NCBI GenBank assembly: GCA_964017185.1
Contig: OZ024878.1
Span: 13,587,351-13,651,350, forward strand
Direction of reading: 5' to 3'
Length of the DNA stretch: 64,000 nt
Source of the DNA: Rugalucina vietnamica
Lineage: Eukaryota; Mollusca; Bivalvia; Lucinida; Lucinidae
The number at the start of each line of letters is the position of its first letter. The stretch's first letter is position 1. A program made the translations under genes and the position numbers. Below the pieces are notes generated by a model. That model had not been told where the DNA came from. It made no database searches and saw only the letters and a list, made by a program, of their open reading frames with translations. Shown here one piece after another: positions 11,605-25,200 of the stretch.

Positions 11605-11838
11605 GAGCCGCATCCTGAAAAAATCAGATTTTGCCCATGCAAAAATAAAGACGCATATCAGCTGTACAGTAATTGCACAGTTGACCTGAGTCTTTGTTTT
11701 CACTACATTGATAGTGCAATGCCTCATTAACTTATATCTGAAATTTCAAGCTTCTAGCCTTCTTCTATGACTGTACATTCCCATTTGTGTCGGACATGGT
11801 GGGAAACCACGTAGACTGGTTTTCTTGCATTATGGCTC
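11605..11838 (+). mobile_element. Palindromic GAGCC-element
   Basis: Complete, diverged; target duplication ATTG. Confidence 0.75.
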
Positions 11839-11899
11839 ATTGGATCACTGGTTTATAATGACATTCTACCATTTACTATAGTATTGACTTTTTTTACTA

Positions 11900-12410
11900 C
11901 TTCGGAAAAATTGTGAGAAATATTGTCTTCGAGGTTCTGGGCCCATATCAGACACTAACCAGGCTGCACAAGTGGTAAGAGGTTCCAAAGTACATGCAGA
12001 GGACTTGTTTTGATTTTGATATAGCTAAATTTAAGCCCTTGTTTAACTGCTGAAGAAACTAACAGCTGAATTTCACCTTTGTTTATTCGAAAAGTATGTT
12101 TTCTCATGGTGTTATTTGTACTAGATTTTCATTCATTTGATACTAAGGGCGTGGATGTGTTGAAAATATTAGACAGAATATAGCTTTTTTTTGATCAGTG
12201 GAAATTGATGTAAAGGGAAAGAAATGATTATTTTTGGTAAGGACAGTGAATATGGATACTAAGCAGGGATATTTTTCTGGACAAAAAATCTGTACTGGTA
12301 TAAGACGTTCAGGCTGACTCTTAAGTTTTGCATATCATTACCTTGAAATGTGAAATACCATGTTAATAATGAAGTCTTTAAGTTGGGGAATCAGTGATGA
12401 TCTCTAGATT
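11900..12410. other. Degraded repeat and non-coding stretch
   Basis: 11925-12105 resembles a heavily decayed palindromic GAGCC-element (gcccttgtttaactgctg, cacctttgtttattcgaaaa, gttttctcatgg). The rest to 12410 shows nothing recognisable. Confidence 0.35.
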
Positions 12411-12419
12411 TAGTGTTTC

Positions 12420-12682
12420 ATTAACGAAAAAGTACCCATGTAATATACAAAGGCTTTTAACGTTCTAAAAATGAAATTTTTCAGTTGAAAATGTTTTATA
12501 TTTTTCTTATTTTTGCTCAAAATATAGATTGAGGGTACATGTTCTAATGAGTTTCCACAATCTATGTTTTGGTCTTTTGGAGCAAAAATAGAAAAAAATA
12601 GGTATACCCCTGCATACCCCAGTTTTGCTATATAAAAGTGGGGTATAAGGGGGTATGTATTACACGGAAATGTTATCCTGAT
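12420..12682. mobile_element. ACGAAAACATG hairpin element, diverged
   Basis: Left end attaacgaaaaagtaccca, right end ggaaatgttatcctgat, with gtatacccctgcatacccca present. The central hairpin has lost its loop side. Confidence 0.65.
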
Positions 12683-12736
12683 ATATGATGTTACAGCCTG
12701 CTGACACAGTTTGAAATTTAGTGATATTAGCAACCA

Positions 12737-12964
12737 GGGGCCAGTTGTTCAAAATTATCGATGTTGTTAGTAAACGATTCTTTAAAATTTCAAATGGCAA
12801 TATTACAAATACACTGCTATTTTGTGTTGAAAAAATTGCAAAGGATTCTCGCATTTTATCAATAAAAAGTAACTGTGTATTTGCTTATGTAGTCGGTATT
12901 TACTTAAAAAGTTGAGGTCTTAACAATGACGTTAAGCTAACGCAGTTTTGAACAACTGGCCCCT
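12737..12964. mobile_element. GGGCCCAGTTGTTC palindromic element
   Basis: Ends ggggccagttgttcaaaa / ttttgaacaactggcccc. It lies just upstream of exon 1; the central palindrome is partly decayed. Confidence 0.75.
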
Positions 12965-13035
12965 GTTCGTTAGCCAATACTAAAGAAGCATGTTAGTTGA
13001 TGTTTGTTAGCCCAATTGTATTCATCTTTTTTCAG

Positions 13036-13263
13036 GAACCAAAATGAAGGGCAGAGCAATGACATCAACTTCCTTCATACTTTGGTGTGCGGCTGTAATT
13101 GGTCTTGTTTCATGTTCACCGAGTGGACCCCCACCTGCAGCATGTGTTTCCATGGCTCCTGACACTTCAGCTCATCAAGGTTCCGCCCAGTCATCACAAG
13201 TTCCATACAAGCTCACTTTCTCCAAGAACACCTACACTTATTCACCAAATGAACAAATAACTG
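13036..13263 (+). CDS. FRRS1: Exon 1 (first coding): signal peptide and start of Reeler domain
   Basis: A pyrimidine-rich tract and AG at 13034-13035 precede the exon, so at least one untranslated exon must lie upstream. The ATG at 13044 is the first in the exon, in the context accaaaATGA; a second Met follows at codon 6. Residues 9-24 form a hydrophobic signal-peptide core, then a Pro-rich stretch ending in Cys34 opens the Reeler fold. The exon ends in phase 1 at gtaagt (13264). The coding part is 13044-13263, residues 1-73. Confidence 0.9.
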
Positions 13264-16200
13264 GTAAGTGAATTTATGTTAACTGTTCAAAATAAACAGG
13301 TGTAACTAGAAGGTTTTAAGAATCAAAAATGGCAAATTGGTATGTCGAAAAGGCTATGTACATGCTACCCGTATTTGTGACTTTTTTACATTACACACAT
13401 GCATAATGGGCAGTACACCTTTGAAATAAGAGCCGTGACACGAGGAGAAAAACAGATTTCACATAGGCAAAAACAAAGGTGCAGATCAGCTGTGCAGTAA
13501 CTGCACAGCTGATCAGCACCTTTGTTTTTGCTACACAGATAGTACAATTCCTCTTCTACAATTATCCAAACTTTCAAGCATCTAGCATACTTCTGTTACT
13601 GTACAGGCTGGTTTGTGTCAGACCTGGTCGGAGACCCCGAAGCCCGACCGGTTTTCTTGCGTCGTGGCTCATAAGTTAAGCGACAAGCCTGTTCTTTTTT
13701 CATTTACATTTCAAAAACATGCACATGAAATGAACAGTGATATTTAGCTCGCCTGCACGAAGTGCACAGAGCTATTGTTGTCACCTCGGTCGTCCGCGTT
13801 TACGTGTACGTCCGCGTCCGTGTCCGCGTCCGCGTCACACTTTCGGTTAAAGTTTTTAAAACTATTATATCTTGATAGTCACTGACCAGAAATCATTCAT
13901 ATTTGGAACATTGCTGCATATGAGGGTCCTCTGTGATTTAGTGTGAAGGGACCCGTGGGGTCATGCCTGGGGGCGGGGCTAGAGGTCAATATCTAGAACA
14001 CCGTAAAAACAATGCTCAGATGCTGTGTTAGTTTCTCATCAGCTGTAAAGCCTAGAACTGTCAAACCTTACATAAGGCTTCTCCTCGATGTCCCGACTAG
14101 GCACCCACATTGACCTACTGACCTTGACCTATATTTCATGCTCCAGTGACTTTGTCATTTTTGAAGCCAACCCTTAATATCTCATCATCTATAAAGCCTA
14201 CAACCATCAAACCTTGCATATGGCTTCTCCTCGATGTCCCGACTCGGCACCCACATTGACCTATTGACCTTGACCTATATTTCATGCTCCAGTGATTTTG
14301 TCATTTTTTAAGCCAACCCTTAATATCTCATCAACTATAAAGCCTACAACCATCAAACCTTGCATATGGCTTCTCCTCGATGTCTCGACTGGGCACCCAC
14401 ATTGACCTACTGACCTTGACCTATATTTCATGCTCCAGTGACTTTGTCATTTTTTAAGCCAACCCTTAATATCTCATCAACTATAAAGCCTACAACCATC
14501 AAACCTTGCATGTGGCTTCTCCTTGATGCCCAGACTTGGCACCCACATTGACCTACTGACCTTGACCTATATTTCATGCTCCAGTGACTTTGTCATTTTT
14601 TAAGCCAACCCTTAATATCTCATCAACTATAATGCCTACAACCATCAAACCTTGCATATGGCTTCTCCTCGATGTCCCGACTGCACTTACATTGATCTAG
14701 TGACCTTGACCTATATTTCGTGCTCTAGTGACTTTTTCATTAAAGTTTTTAGAAGTCTATATCTCTTGAACATGTTGATGGATCAAGTTGATACTTTGCA
14801 TGTTGGTAGATATTGGTATGAAGTTTTATGCAGTACCATCATGACCCACCCTGGGTGACCTTGAGGTCAAGGTCACAGACTTAGAATTTTTTTGTTAAAG
14901 TTTTTGGTTAAAGTTTTTAGAAGTCTATATCTCTTGAACATGTAGATGGATCAAGTTGATACTTTGCATGTTGGTAGATACTGGTCTGAAGTTTTATGCT
15001 GTACCATTATGACCCACCCTGGGTGAACTTGAGGTCAAGGTCATGGCCTTAGAAAGTTTTGGTTAAAGTTTTGGGTTAAAGATTTTTGAAGTCTATAATA
15101 ACTCTATGTTGATGGATCAAGTTGAAACTTTGCATGTTTGTGGATATTGGTCTGAAATTTTATGCTGTACCATCACAACCCACCAGAGCGGCCTTGAGGT
15201 CAAGGTCATGAGTCATAGATTTTGATAAGTTTAGTGGCAAAGCACAAGTCAGGCAAGCTACGCTGTCCTGCGACAGCTCTTATTTTTTTTCAGGTGTAAA
15301 TTTTATATTTTCCATATTTTTGCTCAAAATATTGATTGTGGGTACATGTTGCTGAGGTGGTTCTAATGAGTACCATCAATCTATGTTTTGGGTCAAAAAT
15401 AAGAATGATTGTATACCCTAGAAACCCCAGTTTAACTATGTAAAAGTGGGATGTAAGGGGTCTATGAAAAAAAAAATAGCTCAGTTTTAACATAATTATT
15501 TTGACCAGTTGTTATCTAGTGCACCAGTCAGTTGTAACCCTACCATAGCTTTAGGGTAGATGGGGGAACCTAGCCAATTGTTGATTGTTTCACAGTTCTA
15601 CTTATTCTTCTGTCTTAAAAGTTAGGGAATGGCAAATGCATAACAGCACTGCATAGATAAATGTAATGCCCCTATCTTAATCCACACTCTTCCTGGGTAA
15701 GCCTCATAGAGTACTTAAAAGTGCACATTTGTCATTTGGGCCGGTCTTCGGGGTTACCGACCAGGTCCGACACAAACTGAGCTGTACGAGCAAAGAAGAT
15801 GACTAGAGGCTGGATGGTTAGAAGCTTGAAATTTCAGGTTAAGAAAGAAGAGGTGTCATACTTACTATAGAGCAAAAACAAAGGCTACTGCACAGCTGAT
15901 CTGCGCCTTTGTTTTCGCATGTGCAGATTGTTGGTGTTTCTGATGCAGCGGCTTATTTTGTAAACTTTTCATTGAATGATAGAGATAAAAGAGCCGCCTC
16001 CTGGGAAAACCAACAATTTGCATATGCGAAAACAAAGGTGCAGATCAGCTTCACGGTAACCGCGAAGCTGATCAGCGCCTTTGTTTTCACTACACCGATA
16101 GTACAAACCCTCTTCTAGTTAAATACAAATTTCAAGCCTCTAACCATCTTCTGTGACTGTACAGGCTGGTTTGTGTCCGACGTGTTCGTTGGTTTTCCCA

Positions 16201-19200
16201 CGAGGTGGCTCAAAAGTTAGTGATTGGTTTTATCCTTTTCTCATTTCAGTCACTCTGAGTGGTAAGAATTCAGAAATGTTCCGAGGGTTTTTCATACAGC
16301 CGAGAACAAATGTAGATACTCTTTCAATTGTTGGCTCATTTTCCGACGTCGTAGGTGGTAGAACTATGCAGTGTACCGACCCTGTTGCTCAGGTAAGTAT
16401 AAGCCTAAGCTTCACACTGATTTGAAGCTGTTTTTATAAGCTATTAACAGTGATGTCTGTGTAACCTAGTGCAGCATTAATTCTTTTTCATATCCCTTCC
16501 CTCAGATCTATGCGTAGAAAAATGGTTTACATGTAAAATTGCACAAAAAAAAAACCAGCAAATTTACGCACAACATGTTAAAGTAAAAGCAACCTGGACT
16601 TGAATTTAGTGTGTGAGCTCTGCTAATTAAAAAAAAACACCGAGCCCCATGTCAGCCAATTGCTTGATGTGTATGACCAAGTTATTTCAAATGTTACAGG
16701 AGGAGTGGTTAGGATGATGAGAAAATCCAAATAGGAAGATTTTCTTAAAGAATAAAGAGATGCCTCCAAAATTAGGTGATATCACATGTATGGTTTTCTC
16801 ATGATGTTAAATGTCCGTCTTTCAGACAGACATGACTGCAGTATGTCATAGTAACCATACTGACAAGAACAGCATATCATTCACATGGACAGCTCCAAAC
16901 GAAAATGTTGGAAATATTTCCTTTGTGTAAGTAATCAGTAATGTATCTGAAAATATGTACATGTACAAGGCTACAACAGGTCAAACAGTACAAAACTAGG
17001 GCAGAATTTTAACATATTTGTTACAATTACCCTAGAAAGTATCTTTCTTGATGTTCTTAATTTTCCAATGAAAAACATTAAGTCACATGATCTAGAGGCC
17101 ATGCCTATGGGCGGGGCAATGTCAAAACCAGCCAGTGACGCTGTTTGTGTACTCTTGTCGGTGGACATGGTCGCGTATTGCCGTGACTTTAAGCATGGAA
17201 ATTTGATGTTTTGGCTGATCCAAAATTTTGTTAAGTTGTATTTAATGCCAATAACATGAAAATGAGCCATGATATGTGCAATTAAAAATCTGATACTTGA
17301 TTGATAATATAAAATGTTAATATAAGTATTGAAATTCAGATTATACCTTTCACTGGATGATGAAAAACATTAATTGTTTTTATGTCCCCGAGAAGCCCTT
17401 TGGGCTTCACAAACATTAAAACAGCCTGATGTTTTTCATCATCCAGTGAAAGCTAAAATCTGAATTTCAATCCTTAATTAAATTCAAAGGATTGTCCTTT
17501 CATAGAACCAGTGTCAAAGTTGCTGTTTAAAGTATACTCAGGTCTTTGTCTCTTATGAGCCGCGAAAACAAAGGCGCAGATCAGCTTCGCAGTCACTGCG
17601 AAGCTGATCAGCGCCTTTGTTTTCGCTACTCGGATAGTACAATTTCTCTTCTTCCTAAATCCAAAATTTCAAGCTTCTAGCCATCTTCTGTGCTTGTTCA
17701 GCTCGATTTGTGTCAGACCCGGTCGGAAACTCCAATGACCAGTTTTCTCGCGTCACGGCTCTTATAATATAAGACTTTAGCATGTTGATTTTTCTTTGAG
17801 AGCAATGGGATAAGCACAAAAAAGTGAGAGAAAAAAAACAAACCAACAAAGTTCAAGTAATTGTCATCATGTATAACTATGAAGGTATTTATGAATAGTA
17901 ATACAATATTAGAGATTCTTTAACATGCAAATTACTTGTCTTCTTATCAATTCCCAGGATTGGGACACCCAGAAATCATTGGTTAAAATATTGACTAAAA
18001 TCTTCTTGAGCACACAAATACTTTTTTTCAAAGTCTTAAAAATATTTGAGGGTGTAAAATATAGCTTTGAATCATGTGAAGTACATGTGATGTTTACTGT
18101 CATCAAAGCCTTTCATTACTACAGAGTCACATTATCTTGCAATTGTTTTTTTTTTTTTTTTTTGTTGTTGTTTTTTTTTTCATAGATATTTTATATTTTG
18201 TTCACTGTTTGGAGCATGCTGGGCCCAGTTGTTCAAAATTAACAACATTGTTAATGAACGATTCGTCAAAATTTCAAACATGAATATTACAAATACACTA
18301 TTATTTTTTTATTAATAAAATGTGAGAATCCTTTGCCATGCAAAGGATTCTCACATTTTATCAACAAAAAATAACAGTGTATTTGCTTATGTAGTTGGCA
18401 TTTACTTAACGAGTTGAGGTCTTAACAATGATGTTAAGCTAATTAAGTTTTGAACAACTGGGCCCTGATTGCTAACAAGAAGTTGTGTTATGTTTTAACA
18501 GATACACTGTGGTACAAGTTAAGAGCACCTATTGGGTGAAGGCCCAGGCTGACCAGCCACTCATGTTCCAAACTGATTCTGGGGCCACACAAGAAGTTCC
18601 CCAGACCACAGGTGGGGCCACCAATCCACCTGTCACCACTCAACCGTTGCCGGATATAGTAAGTTTCTGTATATGAGCTGCGACACGAGACAAGATGGCT
18701 AGAAGCTTGAAATGTTGGATTTAGAAAGTAGAGGAATTGTACTATCCGTGAAGCGAAAACAAAGGCGCTGATCAGCTTCGCAGTTGACTGTATATTGACT
18801 GTAATGCAACAGTCATTTGTAACCACTGCTCCCCCACCTACGGGGAAGGTCAGGGATTATGACTTTTCAGCTTTCAGTGCCCTGCTATAAGCCCCACCCC
18901 CAGGGGGCAAACTGGAGGTCAAAACTTTGCTCTTTGCCCTACCCTTATCAATAGAAAATCTCCCTGGTGTAAGGATCCTAATGTCAAAACCCCGTCATTT
19001 CCCCTGCACTGCGGGGACACTCGAAAAGTTATTGCTCATTACTTTAGCCTGGCTATCCCCCACCTTTCCCCGTCGGGGGGGGGGGGGGGGGGGGGGGGCA
19101 TTGGTTACATATGACTGTAATGCTGTAAACTAAACCAGCTTAAGAAACAAAGAAAAAAACAGAACCAGCTAAGTCGACCTCAATAATATCAACCAAGCAA

Positions 19201-22200
19201 TAGATTCTTTCTATTGACCAGTATTAAAACCAAAGCTGGTTTCAATTACACAACCTTCTACATGGCATAGTTATGTTAATCTCTAATAGCATATGGAAAC
19301 CATTTCTTAAATATGAGTTATTCCTGTGAAACTTCTGACTCATTCCATAATTCTTTGTAGGTGATCAACTGGGACCCAGAATGTGGCAACACCAAGGGTT
19401 GTTTCCCGACGTCAAATGAATGCAACATGAACTGTGAATACCTGGTGAAATGGAAACCGATTGACAATGAAACTGTGGAGTTTAGTCTACAGAGAAGAGC
19501 TACAGGAGACAAGTGGATTGCCATTGGTTTCTCTGATGATAGGGCTATGGTAGGGTTTTGATATAACATGAATGATATAATGCAAAAAGAGTTTTTAGCT
19601 CGCCTGCACTAAGTGCACAGAGCTATTGTTGTCACCTCGGTTTTCCCCGTTTACGTGAAGGTGTACGTCCGCGTCACACTTTCCGTTAAAGTTTTTAGAA
19701 GTCTATATCTCTTGAACATGTAGATGTATCAAGTTGATACTTTGCATATTGGTAGATATTGGTCTGAAGTTTTATGCAGTACCATCATGACCCATCCTGG
19801 TTGACCTTGAGGTCAAGGTCACAGACTTAGAAATTTTATGTTAAAGTTTTTCATAGTCTATATCTCTTGAACATGTTGATGGATCAAGTTGATACTTTGC
19901 GTGATGGTAGATATTGGTCTGAAGTTTTATGCAGTACCATCGTGGTCCACCCTGGGTGACCTTGAGGTCAAGGTCACGGACTTAGAAATTTTATGTTAAA
20001 GTTTTTCATTAAAGATTTAAGAAGTCTATATCTCTTGAACATGTTGATGGATCAAGTTGATACTTTGCATGTTTGAAGATATTGGTCTGAAGTTTTATGG
20101 AGTACTGTCATGACCCACCCTGGGTGACCGTGAGGTCAAGGTCACAGATTTAGAAATTTTTTGTTGAAGTTTTTCGTTAAAGTTGTTAGAAGTCTACATC
20201 TCTTGAACATGTTGATGGATCAAGTTGATACTTTGCATGTTGGTAGATATTGGTCTGAAATTTTATGCTTTTACGACCCACCTAAATGACCTTGAGGTCA
20301 AGGCCATGGGTCATAGATTTTGATAAATTTAGTGGTAAAGCACAAGTCAGGCGAGCTACACTGTCCTGCGAAGGCTCTTATTAGGTATCTTCAAAAGCCT
20401 ATGAAGGCGAAAGCCTGCATCGGCAATAGGTTTCGGAAACACATGTGACTAATTTCCCCAGCTTCCCGCGCAGATGTTTGTTCTATAATTAGAACAAGCA
20501 TTGCGAAGAGAACATGTCGACTTAGCAGGAGGAGTTAATCAACGATTACATGGACTTGTATAAATAATAATTAACATGTACCTGATAATCAGCGCTCGTG
20601 GTGGTATGGCTTGATATATAAATGAATGTTAATAAAATATTTAAATAACAACTACTTAACGCACCCCAAAACTTCGGAGCACGGTAAATCTTTGCAACTG
20701 CATTTCAATAACTGCATGTAATCACAAATGGCGGAAGATTTAAGGACGTATATGAGTGAGCATCTGTCTTAAGAGATGCATATAATCAATGAAAGAATGT
20801 TGCATTATGACAAAGTTATTAATTAAAACAGTGTTAGTGAGATTGTGACTACTTTTGGTGAAATGTATGCTTGCAATGTAAAAGAAGCAAGAAACAATCT
20901 CCGCTTTTCTGTTCAGCTTTCATTTGCATTGTGGAAAACACTGCTTGACATTTTCAAAGGAAATGCAAATTACACAATATACAAATGTATGGCGGAAGGT
21001 TAAATGTGCGATTTGCTTGCGTTTTTCATATTTACTGTGCAATGATTTCTTTTCTCTGAGAAACAGATCGTCAATAGGAAGCGCAACAACAGCCCAGATA
21101 GATACAATGGGAAAAGAGACTGAAACTGAATGCACGATTAAACAAGAAAATTAGAGAGGATTGCTTGCTCTTGGCGGTGGACGTTTTAGATATCTGTCCT
21201 AGCCACACTTGTTTTAACAATACCTTCATTTTTCTCAAAACGAATTAAATTGCAGTGCATTTCTATGCTACGTTTAGGATTTATGATAATAGCCTGGAGA
21301 CAACAGGATCTAACAACAGGATCAATTATCGCTAATTTTATGCCTGCTATGCGATACAGATGGGGCTACTGAGGTGCGATTTACGTATCCCATGAGCCGT
21401 TTCTATTTATAGCAACCTCGTTTCAGGTTTGCTACGTCATCACATGTTATCGGTATGGGGGAAATTAGTACTGTGCCTTTCCAATACCTATTGACAGTAG
21501 ATGCAGACTTTCTCCTATTCATCTACTTTTGGTATCTTCTATATGTCTGCAGTTGCATTAAAACTGCTTTTTTTGATGCTTAATCCAGATACTATATTCT
21601 AACACACCTTGTCTATGTAGCCAATGGTTAAAAACATGTTATATCATGCAACAATTCACTGGGCGAATTAACGTGACGTCACCTTGCGCCATTTTGATAT
21701 CATTTGTGGCGTCAACTATTCCATCAAGCACTATTAGATGGTGCAACATCACTTTAGCACATAACAGACATAATAACTGTGTGTGAATACCCGCATTACA
21801 GTCAAATATTTGGCGGGATAATGCAATGGCAGAAATCTGAACATTATTGACAGTTTCATCGACTTTTATTCCGTTTATCTATCGTCTGTTAAAATCAAAA
21901 TAAATCAGCTTAAGTGCTTGAATTGTTTAGTAATAATTCACTGTTTGTGGGTCAGTTGTAAGAATATAAATCACTCAGGCTTTTTTTTCTTTTTTTTAAA
22001 TCACTCAGTCTATGTGCTCATGATTTTATCTTTTCAACTGACCTCCAAACAGTGAATTATTACTGAACAATTCACTGCTAGAGCTGATCTATTTCTTAAA
22101 TATCAACAAAGCAGAATAAAGTTACTGCTCACTAATGCCATATTAACCATTCTTTAATGTATATGAAGAACATGCTAAGTGATTTCCTCCTGAGAGTTGA

Positions 22201-25200
22201 AGTGACAAAAAAATGAGGAGGGAATTTCCCATGAAAAAAAAAAGTCTCATTTAAAAAATTCAACAAACTGTAAAGTAGCAATTTTAAAATTCCATCGATA
22301 AACCTAAGCAAGCATGGTGATTTTTATCGCACCTGCTTATAGCAGGGTGCGATATAGGAGTCCAAATTTCTGTCCGTCCATTCGTTCGTCCGTCCGTTCG
22401 TTCGTTCGTTCGTCTGTCCGTCCGTCAACATTTACGTCGAAGTTTGGTTTTCTCGACATCAGAGATAGCTACGAGTCTGAAACCTTGCATAGTAATTGTC
22501 CTTGACATACCCTTCAAGCACGCACCTTAACCTGGTGCCCTTGACCTATATTTCACGGTCCACTGACTTTGAAAATTTTTACGTCGAAGTTTTGTCAACA
22601 TTTACGTCGAAGTTTGGTTTTCTCGGCATCAGAGATAGCTGCGAGTCTGAAACCTTGCATAGTAATTGTCCTTGACATACCCTTCAAGCAAGCATGTTAA
22701 CCCTGTGCCCTTGACCTATATTTCACGGTCCACTGACTTTGATAATTTTTAAGTCGAAGTTTGATTTTCTCAACATCAGAGATAGCTGCGAGTCTGAAAC
22801 CTTGCATAGTAATTGTCCTTGACATACCCTTCAAGCATGCACCTTAACCCGGTGCCCTTGACCTATATTTCACGGTCCACTGACTTTGATAATTTTTACG
22901 TCGAAGTTTGGTTTTCTCCACATCAGAGATAGCTGTGAGTCTGAAACCTTGCATAGTAATTGTCCTTGACATACTCTTCAAGCAAGCACATTAACCCGGT
23001 GCCCTTGACCTATATTTCATGGTCCACTGACTTTGAAAATTTTTACATCGAAGTTTGGTTTTCTCGACATCAGAGATAGCTGCGAGTCTGAAACCTTGCA
23101 TAGTAATTGTCCTTGACAAGCATGCGCCTTGACCTGGTGCCCTTGAACTATATTTCACAGTCTATTGACTTTGCCCGATGCAGGTGCGATATCGACCTCC
23201 GCGGAGTTCTTGTCTTGTTATTAATTGAACCACCACATGGCAAAACCAATAATCTACATAGGCGAAAACAAAGGCGCTGATCAGCTTCGCAGTAACTGCG
23301 AAGCTGATGTTTTCGCTACACGGATAGTACAATTCCTCTACTTTCTAAATCCAGAATTTCCAGCCTCTAACCATCTTCTGTGACTGTATAGCCGGGTTTG
23401 TGTCGGACCTGGTCGAAACCCAAATTGTTGGTTTTCTCACACACAGGCTCTTTTTGTTTACAGGGTAATGACAGTGTGGTGGAGTGTTCTTCGGTCGGAG
23501 GGTCTGTGGCTGTTCATACGTCATACAACATTGTCAAAAACCCTGGAAACAACAATGTCCCTCTATCTGTGGTGAGAATACCATATCTTTATTTGATTTA
23601 ATTTGCTCCTTAACATCCTCCTCAACAGCTCTGGTTATGTCAGGAGGTTGCCTCCATTCATAGCTTTGCAAGTTGTGCAATCAGGCACAAATTTGATTGT
23701 AATGTATTTGTTAGATCATGGCTAATGGCTGAATTCTTAGATTTCGGATTACAAAGCAGTGTGATTTTAACTGTATAGATTGATTGCATGAGCTATAGTC
23801 AACTAGCTTAACTGTCTTTTCTTATATGAGCCGTGTCATGAGAAAACCGGATATTTGCCTATGCCAAAACAAAGGTGCAGATCAGCTTCACAGTAACGCA
23901 GGTCAGCTACGTAGTAACTGCGAAGCTGATCAGCGCCTTTGTTTTTGCAACATGGATAGTACAATTTCTCTTCCTTTTAAATCTGAAATTTCAAGCTTCT
24001 AGCCTGCTTCTGTGACTGTACAGCCTGGTTTGTGTCGGGCCTGGTCGGAAACCCCGAAGACCGGTTTTCTCGCGTTGCGGCTCATATGGTCAGTACCTGG
24101 TTATGATCTTCAACAGATAGAAGCCTCCAATCCATGGAGTAGTGGTTACACCACTTGCCCTGTAAAATGGTTTTGGGTTTGATTAATAAACAAAGTTTCG
24201 TGATACAAGCAGATTGCTCAGTCAAACAGTTTGTAGGACCTGTATAAATTGAATGAAATTGTAGTTTAATTGATTTTAAGATGGCTTTTAAGACATGTGC
24301 AAACATTCTAAATTGAGTCTTTTAGACTAAACTAGATGTCCAACTCCATATGAGCTAAGCAATTGAGTGGGACTGAAAACATGAAATAACCAACCAAGCA
24401 TTCAAAACCATGTGACATTTTTTTCACGTTATTTTTCCACAGAACACCTTAGGAGTCAGCAATGTAGTTGCAACTCATGTGGATGGGATACTTAGCTGCA
24501 AGTTCAGAAGAAAGATTTCAGCGGGTCTCATAGCCACAGCCGCGCCAGACGATGCGACAAAATTCTTCGACCTGAACACGCCCTGGTATCTCATGGTTGC
24601 CATGGGTGACATGTCAGGAAGTTAGTTTTGTTGCCCATAAATGAGCTGCGTCATGAAAAAAAACAACAATGTGGTTTTTGACTAGGTCCAACACAAACCA
24701 GGCTGTGCAGCCACAGAAGATGGCTAGAAGCTGGAAATTTTGGATTTAGATTGTGGAGGAATTGTACTATCCATTATCCATGTAGCGAAAACAAAGGCGC
24801 TGATCAGCTTTGCAGTTACTGCGTAACTGCAAAGCTGATTTGCGCCTTTGTTTTTGCATATGCAGATTGTTGGTTTTCTGGTGCAGCGGCTCAAATAAAG
24901 TTCTTGCATAAATAACAGTAGCAATGCTCAACAGCCACAGGTGATCTATCTGGGAGGCCAAATAGGGAGATTTCATTTTCCAAGTAGGGAAAAAGATAAA
25001 GCAAAGAAGAAAATCCATGATTTTTGGTAGGGAGATATGAAATTTCAAATAAGTAGATGTATAAGATATATAGGGGAAATTTGAAATTCCAAATAGGGAG
25101 GTTTTCTCAAAAATAGGGAGATCCCTCAGAAACAGGACGGTATCACAGACATGTATGTCAAAAGCTGTTCAAGAAAAAGTAACAGTTTTAAGTTATCATG

